From Lactobacillus sp. CBA3606 (GTDB lineage: Bacteria; Bacillota; Bacilli; Lactobacillales; Lactobacillaceae), in the NCBI RefSeq assembly GCF_002970935.1, contig NZ_CP027194.1:806001-870000 (forward strand): a stretch of DNA of 64,000 nucleotides, in the 5' to 3' direction. Positions 40,822-48,806 of this stretch are shown one piece after another; within the stretch, counting starts at the first letter, position 1, and every line of letters starts with the position of its first letter. The position numbers were made by a program, and so were the translations under genes. Under the pieces are notes generated by a model, which ran no database searches, was not told where the DNA came from, and saw only the letters and a program-made list of their open reading frames with translations.

Positions 40822-41463
40822 CTATTTGGTCGTATTTGGTTCAACGTGTAATACATCATCCGCAATATTTTGCGCAAAGGTCAAATCATGAGTGACAACA
40901 ATTTGCGTCATCCCATCGGCTTTTAAGCCTAAAATTAATTTTTCAACCGCTTGGCGCAAGTTAGGATCTAAAGCCGACGTCGGTTCATCGTAACAAAGAA
41001 TATTTGGTTTCATCGCCAAGGCCCGGGCAATAGCAACCCGCTGTTGTTGCCCACCAGAGAGTTGGTAAGGATATTGATCAGCGTGATCGCCTAAGTCCAA
41101 ACGTGCTAATAATTTTTTGGCCTGCTGATTAGCAGCCGCCGTATTCTCTTTTAAGACCATCGTTGGTGCCAACGCAATATTTTGTAGCACAGTCAAATGT
41201 GGAAATAATTCAAAGTTTTGAAAGACAACCCCAATCACACTCTCGTTACTCCGATTCGTGTAAGGATCAAAGGCTTGACCATCCACTAAGAACTGGCCGC
41301 TATCGACTTGTTCCAACCCGGTAATACACCGTAACAAGGTCGTTTTACCGGCTCCTGAAGGCCCGACAATACTTAAAATTTCACCATCTTTAACGGTTAA
41401 ATCCAATTGCTTGATAATGGTCCGATTTCCAAAGCTTTTTGTAATCTGTTTAAGTTCTAACAT
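40822..41463 (-). CDS. Polar amino acid ABC transporter, ATP-binding protein
   Basis: This 213-residue ATPase has Walker A GPSGAGKTT (34-42), Q-loop VFQNFELFPHLTVLQN, signature LSGGQQQRVAIARALA and Walker B ILCYDEPTSALDP. It is the GlnQ type and is somewhat shorter than the usual 240 residues, ending soon after the H-loop (VVTHDLTFAQ). It lies between permease and binding protein in the T-box-controlled operon, so histidine import is the best guess. Confidence 0.95.
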   Translation of the reverse strand: MLELKQITKSFGNRTIIKQLDLTVKDGEILSIVGPSGAGKTTLLRCITGLEQVDSGQFLVDGQAFDPYTNRSNESVIGVVFQNFELFPHLTVLQNIALAPTMVLKENTAAANQQAKKLLARLDLGDHADQYPYQLSGGQQQRVAIARALAMKPNILCYDEPTSALDPNLRQAVEKLILGLKADGMTQIVVTHDLTFAQNIADDVLHVEPNTTK

Positions 41464-41475
41464 GGCAAGGCCTCC

Positions 41476-42117
41476 TTATTTCCAGTAACTGTAACGTTTC
41501 TCAACTTGACGTAACACGAAGGTCGTTACCCCGGTTAGTAACAAGTAAATGACTCCGACTAAGACTAATGGTACTAAGGTGACATCTCTAGCTGTAGCAA
41601 CATTGCCGGCTCGTAATAAGTCGCCTAAACCAATGACATAGACTAACGATGAATCCTTGACCAAATTAATCACTTCATTACCCACGGATGGTAATACAAT
41701 CTTAACCACTTGGGGAATGATAATCTTACGAATCGTTTGCGGATAACTCAACCGTAAGACCCGTGCACTTTCATACTGCCCATTATCGATTGATTGTAAC
41801 CCACCACGGAAGATTTCGGCGAAGTACGCCGCGTAATTCAAGATAAAGGCGAACAAGGCCGCATCATATCGTTGGAAGACCACGCCAATTAAAGGTAGGC
41901 CATAAAATACGAAAATCAATTGGAGCAACAATGGCGTGCCACGCATCAGCCAAACATAAAAGGTCAACACCCATTGTAGTGGCTTAATATTTGAAATTAA
42001 GCCTAAACTGATCAATAACCCCAATGGAATCGATCCAATTAACGTCCAAATAAAGATCTGTAGCGTCATGCCGGCGCCGGATAATAATGATGGCAAAATT
42101 TCTGAAATATAATGCAT
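41476..42117 (-). CDS. Polar amino acid ABC transporter, permease
   Basis: This 213-residue HisM/GlnP-type permease begins MHYISEILPSLLSGAGMTLQ and has about five membrane helices. The cytoplasmic EAA loop ESARVLRLSYPQTIRKIIIPQ contacts the ATPase. I chose the ATG at 42117, eight bases after GGGAGGG, over an upstream in-frame start inside the leader. It is first in the importer operon. Confidence 0.95.
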   Translation of the reverse strand: MHYISEILPSLLSGAGMTLQIFIWTLIGSIPLGLLISLGLISNIKPLQWVLTFYVWLMRGTPLLLQLIFVFYGLPLIGVVFQRYDAALFAFILNYAAYFAEIFRGGLQSIDNGQYESARVLRLSYPQTIRKIIIPQVVKIVLPSVGNEVINLVKDSSLVYVIGLGDLLRAGNVATARDVTLVPLVLVGVIYLLLTGVTTFVLRQVEKRYSYWK

Positions 42118-42151
42118 AAGCTTAACCCTCCCAAATTTAATTAACAGTAAC

Positions 42152-42186
42152 AAAAAAGTCCCCTTGAGAAAAAATCTCAAGAGGAC
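42152..42186 (-). terminator. T-box terminator 2
   Basis: Twelve-base arms (42158-42169 and 42175-42186) are followed on the minus strand by six T, just before the permease gene. Confidence 0.88.
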
Positions 42187-42251
42187 GTCTATGCGCGGTG
42201 CCACCTCACTTCGCAGTAACTTCACAGTCACTGCCTCAGGGAGTTCAGTGA

Positions 42252-42296
42252 TAATAAAAAAAATCGTCCCTAGGTCTAAAACCTAAGAGGACGATT
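42252..42296 (-). terminator. T-box terminator 1
   Basis: Arms around 42262-42275 and 42281-42296 are followed on the minus strand by eight T. Confidence 0.88.
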
Positions 42297-42527
42297 AATA
42301 TCGCGGTACCACCTCAACTTTATCAATTGCTCACGCAACTGAACTCAGCGAGTTTATCACTAAACTCCACCGCTAACGAGGCCAACCGGAACAGCTTACT
42401 TGGTTCAGCCGTTCAACTCACAGATGTGGTTCGTTGTTTAAACGTGATCGACTTTCCAGCCCCGTCGACTCTCTGCGCTCCGTCTAACCAACTACTCTTC
42501 TGTTCTTTGTTTTTTAATGTTGTTCTC

Positions 42528-42556
42528 ATATTAACCAAAACTTAACACAACGTCAA
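42528..42556 (-). promoter_or_regulatory. Promoter of the importer operon
   Basis: TTGACG (42551-42556) and TAATAT (42528-42533) are 17 bases apart on the minus strand, just after the minD stop. No terminator separates it from minD. Confidence 0.75.
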
Positions 42557-42564
42557 GTCTTTTT

Positions 42565-43371
42565 TTATTTATTTCGATGGAAAATTCCCGTAATCCGTGA
42601 CCAGACCCCTGGCTTTTGGGTTTCGAGATTCATTAAGGGCACCGTTTCGCCCTCTAAACGCCGGGCAATATTTCGATAACCTTGCGCCGCCGCATTCTTT
42701 GGATCTAACACAATGGGTTCACCATTATTAGAAGTCCGAATCACTGCATCATCATCAAAAACAATCCCTAATAAATCAATGGACAAATGATGGGTAATCT
42801 CATCAATATCCATCGTTTCACCATCTTGCATCATCCGCCGCCGAATCCGATTAATCACTAACTTAGGCGCTTCCGCTAATGGATATTGTTCCAATAAGCC
42901 TACGACCCGGTCAGCATCCCGAATAGCCGAGATTTCAGGCGTTGAAACAATAATCGCCGCATCTGCCCCGGCAATCGCGTTCATAAAGCCACGCTCAATC
43001 CCAGCTGGACAATCTAATAGGACATAGTCAAAATCAGGCTTCAATTCGGCAACTAAAGCTTTAACTTGGTCCGGATTCAAAGAATCCTTATCCGCATTTT
43101 GGGCCGCTGGTAGTAAGAATAATAAATCATCAAAACGTTTATCTTTAACTAATGCTTGCCGTAACTGAGCCCGATTTTCAACCACGTCGACAATGTCATA
43201 CAAGATTCGATTATCGAGTCCTAAAATGACGTCCAGATTACGCAAGCCAATATCTAAATCAACTAAGCAAACTTTTTTGCCCATTAAGGCTAACGCCGTC
43301 CCAAGATTGGCCGTCGTAGTTGTTTTACCAACGCCACCTTTACCTGAGGTAACGACAATTGCTTTTCCCAT
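42565..43371 (-). CDS. minD: Septum-site determining ATPase MinD
   Basis: The 268-residue ParA-type ATPase has the deviant Walker A GKGGVGKTTTT (about 10), VDLDIGLRNLD and LLDCPAGIE. The last helix (GVWSRITGIFHRNK) is the amphipathic membrane anchor. With MinC it prevents division at the poles. The ATG at 43371 follows GGAGGA by eight bases and overlaps the minC stop by one base. Confidence 0.97.
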   Translation of the reverse strand: MGKAIVVTSGKGGVGKTTTTANLGTALALMGKKVCLVDLDIGLRNLDVILGLDNRILYDIVDVVENRAQLRQALVKDKRFDDLLFLLPAAQNADKDSLNPDQVKALVAELKPDFDYVLLDCPAGIERGFMNAIAGADAAIIVSTPEISAIRDADRVVGLLEQYPLAEAPKLVINRIRRRMMQDGETMDIDEITHHLSIDLLGIVFDDDAVIRTSNNGEPIVLDPKNAAAQGYRNIARRLEGETVPLMNLETQKPGVWSRITGIFHRNK

Positions 43372-44039
43372 CAAAGATGTCCTCCATTCCGCGTGAATAA
43401 TTTTGGTCGTACACGTTTTAGCTGATTCAAAGGTTGATAATCAAGCGCTTGAATATCGTTAATATAAACCACATTCGTGCCCGTCGCAATCTTCTCTAAG
43501 TCAACCAATTCTAATAACTCACCGACCCGCACTCGAGGAACCGTTGCGAGGTCGCTCACAATCACGGCATCATTATGATCAGGATAGCCAGCCTCTAATC
43601 CACCAGCCACTTCACCCATGACAAAAATACTACCGGTTGCGCGTAAGATACCACCCTCGTGAATCTTACCGAAAAATAACACGTCCCCCGTCACCGCAAT
43701 TACTTGCCCATTACGGATGATTTGATTCACCAAGTGGACCGTATTGCGATCAATCATGGCCAAGGCATCCGCCGTCACAATGACATCCGCCGTTAATTTA
43801 TGAATACTAAACAACGGATAACGATTGACCAACTGGGTCACTTGTTTAGTTTGGTCAGCTGTTAACAGCCGACCTTCGGTACTCATATCAAAAGAGATTT
43901 GTTTTTCAGTCGTATTGTCAACTTGCATCCGGGTTAACAAGGCCTTCAGATCAACCATGATTTCATCGAAACTGGCGGCTTGACGAAAAATCAAGTCATA
44001 GCCATCATTGCTGGCTTTTAAAACCACACTTTGCTGCAT
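43371..44039 (-). CDS. minC: Septum-site determining protein MinC
   Basis: The 222-residue inhibitor of FtsZ assembly has an N-terminal domain (about 1-100) and the C-terminal beta-helix with QIIRNGQVIAVTGDVLFFGKIHEGG and ATGSIFVMGEVAGGLEAGY, which binds MinD and the divisome. It is co-translated with minD and follows mreD by 23 bases. Confidence 0.96.
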   Translation of the reverse strand: MQQSVVLKASNDGYDLIFRQAASFDEIMVDLKALLTRMQVDNTTEKQISFDMSTEGRLLTADQTKQVTQLVNRYPLFSIHKLTADVIVTADALAMIDRNTVHLVNQIIRNGQVIAVTGDVLFFGKIHEGGILRATGSIFVMGEVAGGLEAGYPDHNDAVIVSDLATVPRVRVGELLELVDLEKIATGTNVVYINDIQALDYQPLNQLKRVRPKLFTRNGGHL

Positions 44040-44062
44040 GTTAATTCCTTTCCACCGACTAA

Positions 44063-44581
44063 TTAATTAACCCTTAGATACAACTGCCGTACCGGATAAT
44101 ACAAAACAACGAAAATAGCTAAGTTGACGGCAATCGTCGGGCCTAGCGTATAGACCGCAAAGTCAGTTATGTTACTGGTAATCACTTTCCCAACTAAGTA
44201 CCAAATGTACACAAATGATTCAACAATCGTCAAATTGATGATGTAAACCATCAGCATGGTCAAAAAATTCAAATCTAACCACGGCTTAAATTGACGACAG
44301 AGGTACACCACTAATGGCAAAGCAAGTAGGTAGACGCCAAAAACGCCCGTATAGAACCAATCAAAAACCAAGCCCGCAAAGGCCGACCAGATGCCGATAG
44401 CCAGTTCATTTCGATCATCTAAAAAGACAGCGAACACCAGCCATAATAGGACTAAATGCAACACACTGGAATAAGGATATTTAAATAAACTACCAGCAAA
44501 CACGTTGGACATTGACCCATCTAAAAACAAGGCAATGAATAGGCCCACTGGGAAGATTATTTTTAACCGTGAATACCTCAA
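44063..44581 (-). CDS. mreD: Rod shape-determining protein MreD
   Basis: The 172-residue protein has about five membrane helices and little else, typical of MreD (GLVFDWFYTGVFGVYLLALPLVV). It belongs to the elongasome with MreB, MreC and RodZ. It starts 16 bases after mreC. Confidence 0.95.
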   Translation of the reverse strand: MRYSRLKIIFPVGLFIALFLDGSMSNVFAGSLFKYPYSSVLHLVLLWLVFAVFLDDRNELAIGIWSAFAGLVFDWFYTGVFGVYLLALPLVVYLCRQFKPWLDLNFLTMLMVYIINLTIVESFVYIWYLVGKVITSNITDFAVYTLGPTIAVNLAIFVVLYYPVRQLYLRVN

Positions 44582-44597
44582 TATGATGGCCCTCCCC

Positions 44598-45443
44598 TTA
44601 TTGTTCGGCGACCGTTACGACCGTCAAATCACTAAGGTCAGCAGCGGGGGTTATCTCAACTTCAGAGGCTAACCCATAATCATCTTGTTTAACTTTGGCA
44701 ACAGTGCCGACGTATAAGCCCTTAGGGGTAATCCCACCAAGCCCACTCGTAACCACCTTGTCACCCTTTTTAATCTTAACTTTAGACGTCACCGACCCCA
44801 TTTCAAGCAGGTTGGTACTCTTATCATAGCCAGAAACGATTCCATTAACGGTCGCGCCTTTGCTAGTCGTAATCTGAATGGCAAACTTATCGGCCGTCGA
44901 ACTCGTATTTGAAATGAGTTCCACCTTAGAATTAGTTTGATTAACTTCAACGACCCGGCCAATTAAGCCCGTTTGTGACATGACTGGCATATTCTTCTTA
45001 ACTCCGGCCGTAGCCCCTTTTGAAATCACCACTTGGTTCATCCAAGACGATGGCGTCCGGGTTAAGACATTTGCAGTCACAGCCGTATAATCGGTCAGTG
45101 AGTCATTCAATTTTAGCTCTTTACGTAACTGTTTATTTTCAGCAGTCGTCGTTTGGGCCGTGACCTTAGCTTGCGCTAATTGGTCAACTTGTTTCTTTAA
45201 CTTTTGATTTTCTTGATAAGTGTTCAGTAAGTCGGACACTGAATTAGTCGCACTTTGTAAGCCATTGACCGGCCAAGCAATGACTCGGTCAACCGCCCCC
45301 GCCACATCGTTCCCAAATTGTTGGACCAATGGTGGCGTTGACTTACGGTCACGAACAGCGACAGAAACGCTCATCAAGCCGAAACTGATAATTAATAAGA
45401 TAATGACAATCACCAATTTACGGTTAGAGAAAAACTTTTGCAT
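44598..45443 (-). CDS. mreC: Rod shape-determining protein MreC
   Basis: The protein has 281 residues with an N-terminal membrane helix (about 8-28), a coiled coil (about 65-105, NTYQENQKLKKQVDQL) and the beta-rich MreC core. I chose the ATG at 45443 (MQKFFSNRKLVIVII) because it follows GGGGG by six bases; a longer open frame has no binding site. A hairpin separates it from mreB. Confidence 0.96.
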   Translation of the reverse strand: MQKFFSNRKLVIVIILLIISFGLMSVSVAVRDRKSTPPLVQQFGNDVAGAVDRVIAWPVNGLQSATNSVSDLLNTYQENQKLKKQVDQLAQAKVTAQTTTAENKQLRKELKLNDSLTDYTAVTANVLTRTPSSWMNQVVISKGATAGVKKNMPVMSQTGLIGRVVEVNQTNSKVELISNTSSTADKFAIQITTSKGATVNGIVSGYDKSTNLLEMGSVTSKVKIKKGDKVVTSGLGGITPKGLYVGTVAKVKQDDYGLASEVEITPAADLSDLTVVTVAEQ

Positions 45444-45485
45444 AATGAACCCCCGGTCGAAAATCCTATGATTTAACAATAAATA

Positions 45486-45507
45486 AGCGGGAAGTCATCT
45501 TCCCGCT
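45486..45507 (-). terminator. Hairpin between mreB and mreC
   Basis: Nine-base perfect arms (45486-45494 and 45499-45507) are followed on the minus strand by TATTTATT. It may be a partial terminator that keeps mreB expression above mreCD. Confidence 0.6.
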
Positions 45508-45513
45508 CACCTG

Positions 45514-46527
45514 TTATCGCTTTTTCATAACGTCGATGCTCTTGAGTGATTCGCCAGTTCCAACGGCCACACAATCGAGTGGTTCGTTAGCAATGAACAC
45601 TGGCACTTTAGTTTCGTCAGCAATCACTTCGGAAAGATTCTTTAATAAGGCGCCACCACCGGTTAACACAATCCCATGATCAATTACATCAGAGGCAATT
45701 TCGGGAGAGGTTTCTTCTAAGGTTTCTTTAATGGCTGAAACCACTTCAGAAACAATTTCTTGAATGGCTTCGGCAACGTCAACTGCGGAGATTTCAACGG
45801 TCTTTGGTAAGCCTGAAATCAAATCACGGCCACGAATTGTTGAGCCTTCAATGTCAGCTGCGGCCGCTAATGAAGCTGAACCAACATCAATCTTCAATTG
45901 TTCAGCGGTCCGTTCACCGATTAACAAGTTAAATTTTTGCCGAACATGATAGATGATTGAATCATCGATCTTATCGCCAGCCATTCGAATGGACCGACTA
46001 GACACAATGCCGCCTAACGAAATGGTCGCAACATCGGTCGTACCACCACCAATATCAACCACCATGCTACCGGTTGGATCCATGACTGGCAAGCCAGCCC
46101 CAATCGCTGCAGCAAATGGTTCTTCAATGACGTAAGCGTCACGCGCACCAGCAACCCGAGTTGCATCAATGACGGCCCGCTTTTCAACTTCAGTTACACC
46201 GCTTGGTACACAAACCATGACATATGGTTTACCGTTTGAACGGCCCAATGTCTTCTGAATAAAGTATTTCATCATCGCAACGGTGGTATCATAATCCGCA
46301 ATGACCCCATCTTTCATTGGTCGAATTGCCACGATACTTGCTGGGGTTCTCCCGATCATATCTCGTGCTTCTGAGCCAACTGATACAATTTCGCCAGTTT
46401 TCGTGTTCTTCGCAACTACGGATGGTTCCCGTAACACGATTCCCTTGCCGTCAACATACACGATTGTATTGGCCGTACCGAGATCAATCCCGATATTTTT
46501 TGTCCCAAATCCGAACACTACATTCAT
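45514..46527 (-). CDS. mreB: Rod shape-determining actin homologue MreB
   Basis: The 337-residue actin-like ATPase has phosphate 1 [14 protein letters not shown], phosphate 2 [13 protein letters not shown] and the adenosine motif [13 protein letters not shown]. Filaments guide cell-wall synthesis in rods. It is first in the mreBCD-minCD cluster. Confidence 0.98.
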   Translation of the reverse strand: MNVVFGFGTKNIGIDLGTANTIVYVDGKGIVLREPSVVAKNTKTGEIVSVGSEARDMIGRTPASIVAIRPMKDGVIADYDTTVAMMKYFIQKTLGRSNGKPYVMVCVPSGVTEVEKRAVIDATRVAGARDAYVIEEPFAAAIGAGLPVMDPTGSMVVDIGGGTTDVATISLGGIVSSRSIRMAGDKIDDSIIYHVRQKFNLLIGERTAEQLKIDVGSASLAAAADIEGSTIRGRDLISGLPKTVEISAVDVAEAIQEIVSEVVSAIKETLEETSPEIASDVIDHGIVLTGGGALLKNLSEVIADETKVPVFIANEPLDCVAVGTGESLKSIDVMKKR

Positions 46528-46572
46528 CCCTTCATCATTTACAATTTAATTTATTTATTAGTCATAATAGTA

Positions 46573-46590
46573 AGTATTATAGCATAGTAG
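46573..46590 (-). promoter_or_regulatory. Candidate extended -10 promoter of mreB
   Basis: TGCTATAAT on the minus strand (46576-46584) is an extended -10; the -35 is poor. It gives a leader of about 45 bases. The rest of 46528-46740 is A/T-rich with no gene. Confidence 0.5.
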
Positions 46591-46678
46591 CTCAGCATTA
46601 AAAATACTGCCTAAATCCTAGCATACCGTAATCTATAAAAAAATACAGTCCCATTATTGAACTTAGATAAAATTTAAC

Positions 46679-46725
46679 AAAAAAATGGCGTTAAGTCGAG
46701 TGATTACCCGTCCTAACCCCATTTA
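46679..46725 (-). terminator. Rho-independent terminator after radC
   Basis: Arms at about 46683-46693 and 46714-46724 pair with one mismatch around a long loop, and seven T follow on the minus strand. Confidence 0.75.
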
Positions 46726-46740
46726 TTTTAACACATTATA

Positions 46741-47370
46741 TTATGAACCTATATTACAATTTAATAAGCCCCGCTCCGCAAAACTAATGTAATCCGTCGC
46801 TCCTATCACAAAACTATCCAACACTGGTACTCCCAATAAATTGCCACTAGCCACTAAGCGTTGGGTCATTTCTGTATCTTTTGACGACGGTTCCGGATCG
46901 CCACTCGGATGATTATGGGCAATCACAATCCGTGCCGTTGGACTGCCTAACGCTACCCGAAAAATTTCACGCGGATGGACCGGACACGCATTCAAGGTGC
47001 CTTGAAACACCACTTGTTGTTTAATAATTTGATTTTTAGTATTCAAACACACTAAAACTAATTGTTCTTGGTCAAGCCCGGTAAAAGCCTGTATCAATTG
47101 CGCGCCTAGTTGCTGAGTCCCATAGACTTGGCCGAGCTTAATGCGAGATTGTTGTTGTAACAACTGACCACACCGAATTGCCACTAATAAGCTTTGCCAC
47201 AACGGCTCAGTTGCAGGTTGCAGCCCCCACTCATTCACTGCTTGTGCTGGATAAGTCGTTTCAAACGCCACGGTCGCCGTTTGTGCCGCGGCAGGCGTTA
47301 AAAAGCCATTGAAAAATTGTTGAATTAACGCGTGAATCTGCGTCGGTTGTTCGTCGGTTAATAAACTCAT
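46741..47370 (-). CDS. radC: RadC-like JAB-domain protein
   Basis: The 209-residue protein has the JAMM metal motif HNHPSGDPEPSSKD (about 145-158) preceded by IVIA. The N-terminal helical region is present, but the early part is diverged from typical RadC. Despite its name, a repair role has not been proven for this family. It lies between folC and mreB, as in many Firmicutes. Confidence 0.9.
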   Translation of the reverse strand: MSLLTDEQPTQIHALIQQFFNGFLTPAAAQTATVAFETTYPAQAVNEWGLQPATEPLWQSLLVAIRCGQLLQQQSRIKLGQVYGTQQLGAQLIQAFTGLDQEQLVLVCLNTKNQIIKQQVVFQGTLNACPVHPREIFRVALGSPTARIVIAHNHPSGDPEPSSKDTEMTQRLVASGNLLGVPVLDSFVIGATDYISFAERGLLNCNIGS

Positions 47371-47414
47371 CTAAAAGCCCCCTATTCGATATAGGTCAAC
47401 TCCGTAACATCAGT

Positions 47415-48728
47415 CTATTCTGCTTTAAAGTAAGCCCGCACAGCCGAAATAAAATAAAGTGATCCCGTCATTAATAACACATCGTCGCTCGACATCTCAC
47501 TGGTGACATGTACTAACGCCGACTGCCAATCGGCAAAGATCGGCGCGGCATACCCGGTTGGTAGTTCGGCTTCCAAAGTTGCGGGCGCTGTGACCTGGCG
47601 GGTATTGGGCCCGGCAAATTGGGTCAATACCAATTGAACATTAGCCAACTGCGCCAACGTCTGAATCATTTTAGTATGTTGTTTGTCTGCTAAAACTGCA
47701 AAAATGACGTACACGGTTTGTTGCTTAAAACGAGTCTTTAAGGTCGTCGCTAATTCCTGAACAGCTGGTTCATTATGCGCACCATCAATTAAAATCAACG
47801 GTGACGCATTCAACCGTTCAAAGCGCCCCGGCCAAATCGTTTGTGCCAAGGCTTGCCGCACGTCGCGTGCTTGGACGGGAAGTGCTTGTTGCTGATGGTA
47901 CGTCAAGTAAGCTGCGAGCGCAAGTGCCGCATTGTCCACTTGATAATCACCCAGTAACGGGGTCGTCAATGCTTTAAAATGCTGCGCCATACCATTAAAA
48001 TCAAACCGTTCTTCCCATCCTTGTGGCGGTAACAACCGTGTCGTAAAGTCACGACCCAGGGTTTGCAAGGGCGCCGCTTTTTTAGCAGCCGTCTCAACCA
48101 TAACAGTCTGCGCTTCTGCGGGTAAGCGGCCCACCATAACTGGCACGCCGGCTTTAATAATTCCTGCTTTCTGCGTCGCAATTGCAGTTAAAGTGTGACC
48201 AAGAATCTGCATATGATCGTACCCAATTGTGGTAATGACACTTACTTTAGGCGTGAAGACATTAGTAGAGTCGTACAGACCACCTAGACCCACTTCAACA
48301 ATGGCAATATCAATCGGTTGCGTCGCAAAATAACAAAACATCATGGCAGTAATAATTTCAAATTCTGTCGGCCCCCCCGTTGGTAACGTCGCATCTAATC
48401 TCGCCACCACCGGCTGAATCATTTGAACCAATGCAACCAAATCAGCGTCACTAATCGGCTGACCATCAACACTAATTCGTTCATTGAAACGTGTAATAAA
48501 TGGCGAGGTAAAGGTTCCCACCGTCAAGCCATCGGCCATAAATAAGTCGCGTAAATTAGCAACGGTCGAGCCTTTACCATTGGTCCCCGCCACATGAATA
48601 CCATTCACCTTTAACTGTGGATCACCCAGTTCGTGCAAGAATCGACGCATGCGATCTAGCGTCGGCAATTTTTTAAACTTGGTGCGCCCATGAATAAATG
48701 CCAACGCCGTTGTATAATCGGTTATCAT
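47415..48728 (-). CDS. folC: Folylpolyglutamate / dihydrofolate synthase
   Basis: The 437-residue Mur-ligase family enzyme has the P-loop VAGTNGKGST (about 47), the Mur motif IVEVGLGGLYDSTN, and LIDGAHNEPA. It adds glutamates to folates. It follows valS by 78 bases with a terminator between, although valS and folC are often co-transcribed. Confidence 0.95.
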   Translation of the reverse strand: MITDYTTALAFIHGRTKFKKLPTLDRMRRFLHELGDPQLKVNGIHVAGTNGKGSTVANLRDLFMADGLTVGTFTSPFITRFNERISVDGQPISDADLVALVQMIQPVVARLDATLPTGGPTEFEIITAMMFCYFATQPIDIAIVEVGLGGLYDSTNVFTPKVSVITTIGYDHMQILGHTLTAIATQKAGIIKAGVPVMVGRLPAEAQTVMVETAAKKAAPLQTLGRDFTTRLLPPQGWEERFDFNGMAQHFKALTTPLLGDYQVDNAALALAAYLTYHQQQALPVQARDVRQALAQTIWPGRFERLNASPLILIDGAHNEPAVQELATTLKTRFKQQTVYVIFAVLADKQHTKMIQTLAQLANVQLVLTQFAGPNTRQVTAPATLEAELPTGYAAPIFADWQSALVHVTSEMSSDDVLLMTGSLYFISAVRAYFKAE

Positions 48729-48755
48729 TCCGCTTAACTCCTTTCAAACTTAGCA

Positions 48756-48799
48756 AAAAAGGCCCCGCGACACCTTCCAGTGACCCGTAGCCTTTTTCG
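48756..48799 (-). terminator. Rho-independent terminator after valS
   Basis: A long stem with a few mismatches (arms about 48757-48775 and 48781-48799) is followed on the minus strand by six T. folC starts 28 bases further on and may be read by read-through. Confidence 0.8.
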
Positions 48800-48806
48800 G
48801 TAAACT

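Larger units (their letters stand above)
42152..42515 (-). promoter_or_regulatory. Tandem T-box leader (His specifier) of the amino-acid importer
   Basis: A stem I has the 5' loop AGAGTA and 3' loop GAACCACA, flanked by pairing ACAGA/TCTGT, exactly like valS (AGAGTA, GAAGGTAG). The specifier is thus CAC (42426-42428), histidine. T-box 1 AGGTGGTACCGCG (42303-42315) precedes terminator 1 (42252-42296). After only about 45 bases, T-box 2 AGGTGGCACCGCG (42194-42206) precedes terminator 2 (42152-42186). There is no second stem I; only a small hairpin lies between. The bulges read UGGU and UGGC. Confidence 0.9.

Noticed and set aside
42118-42231. Longer start for the importer permease inside the T-box leader
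   Set aside because: The extension would be translated from T-box 2 and terminator 2 sequence; the ATG at 42117 has a proper GGGAGGG site and matches permease starts.
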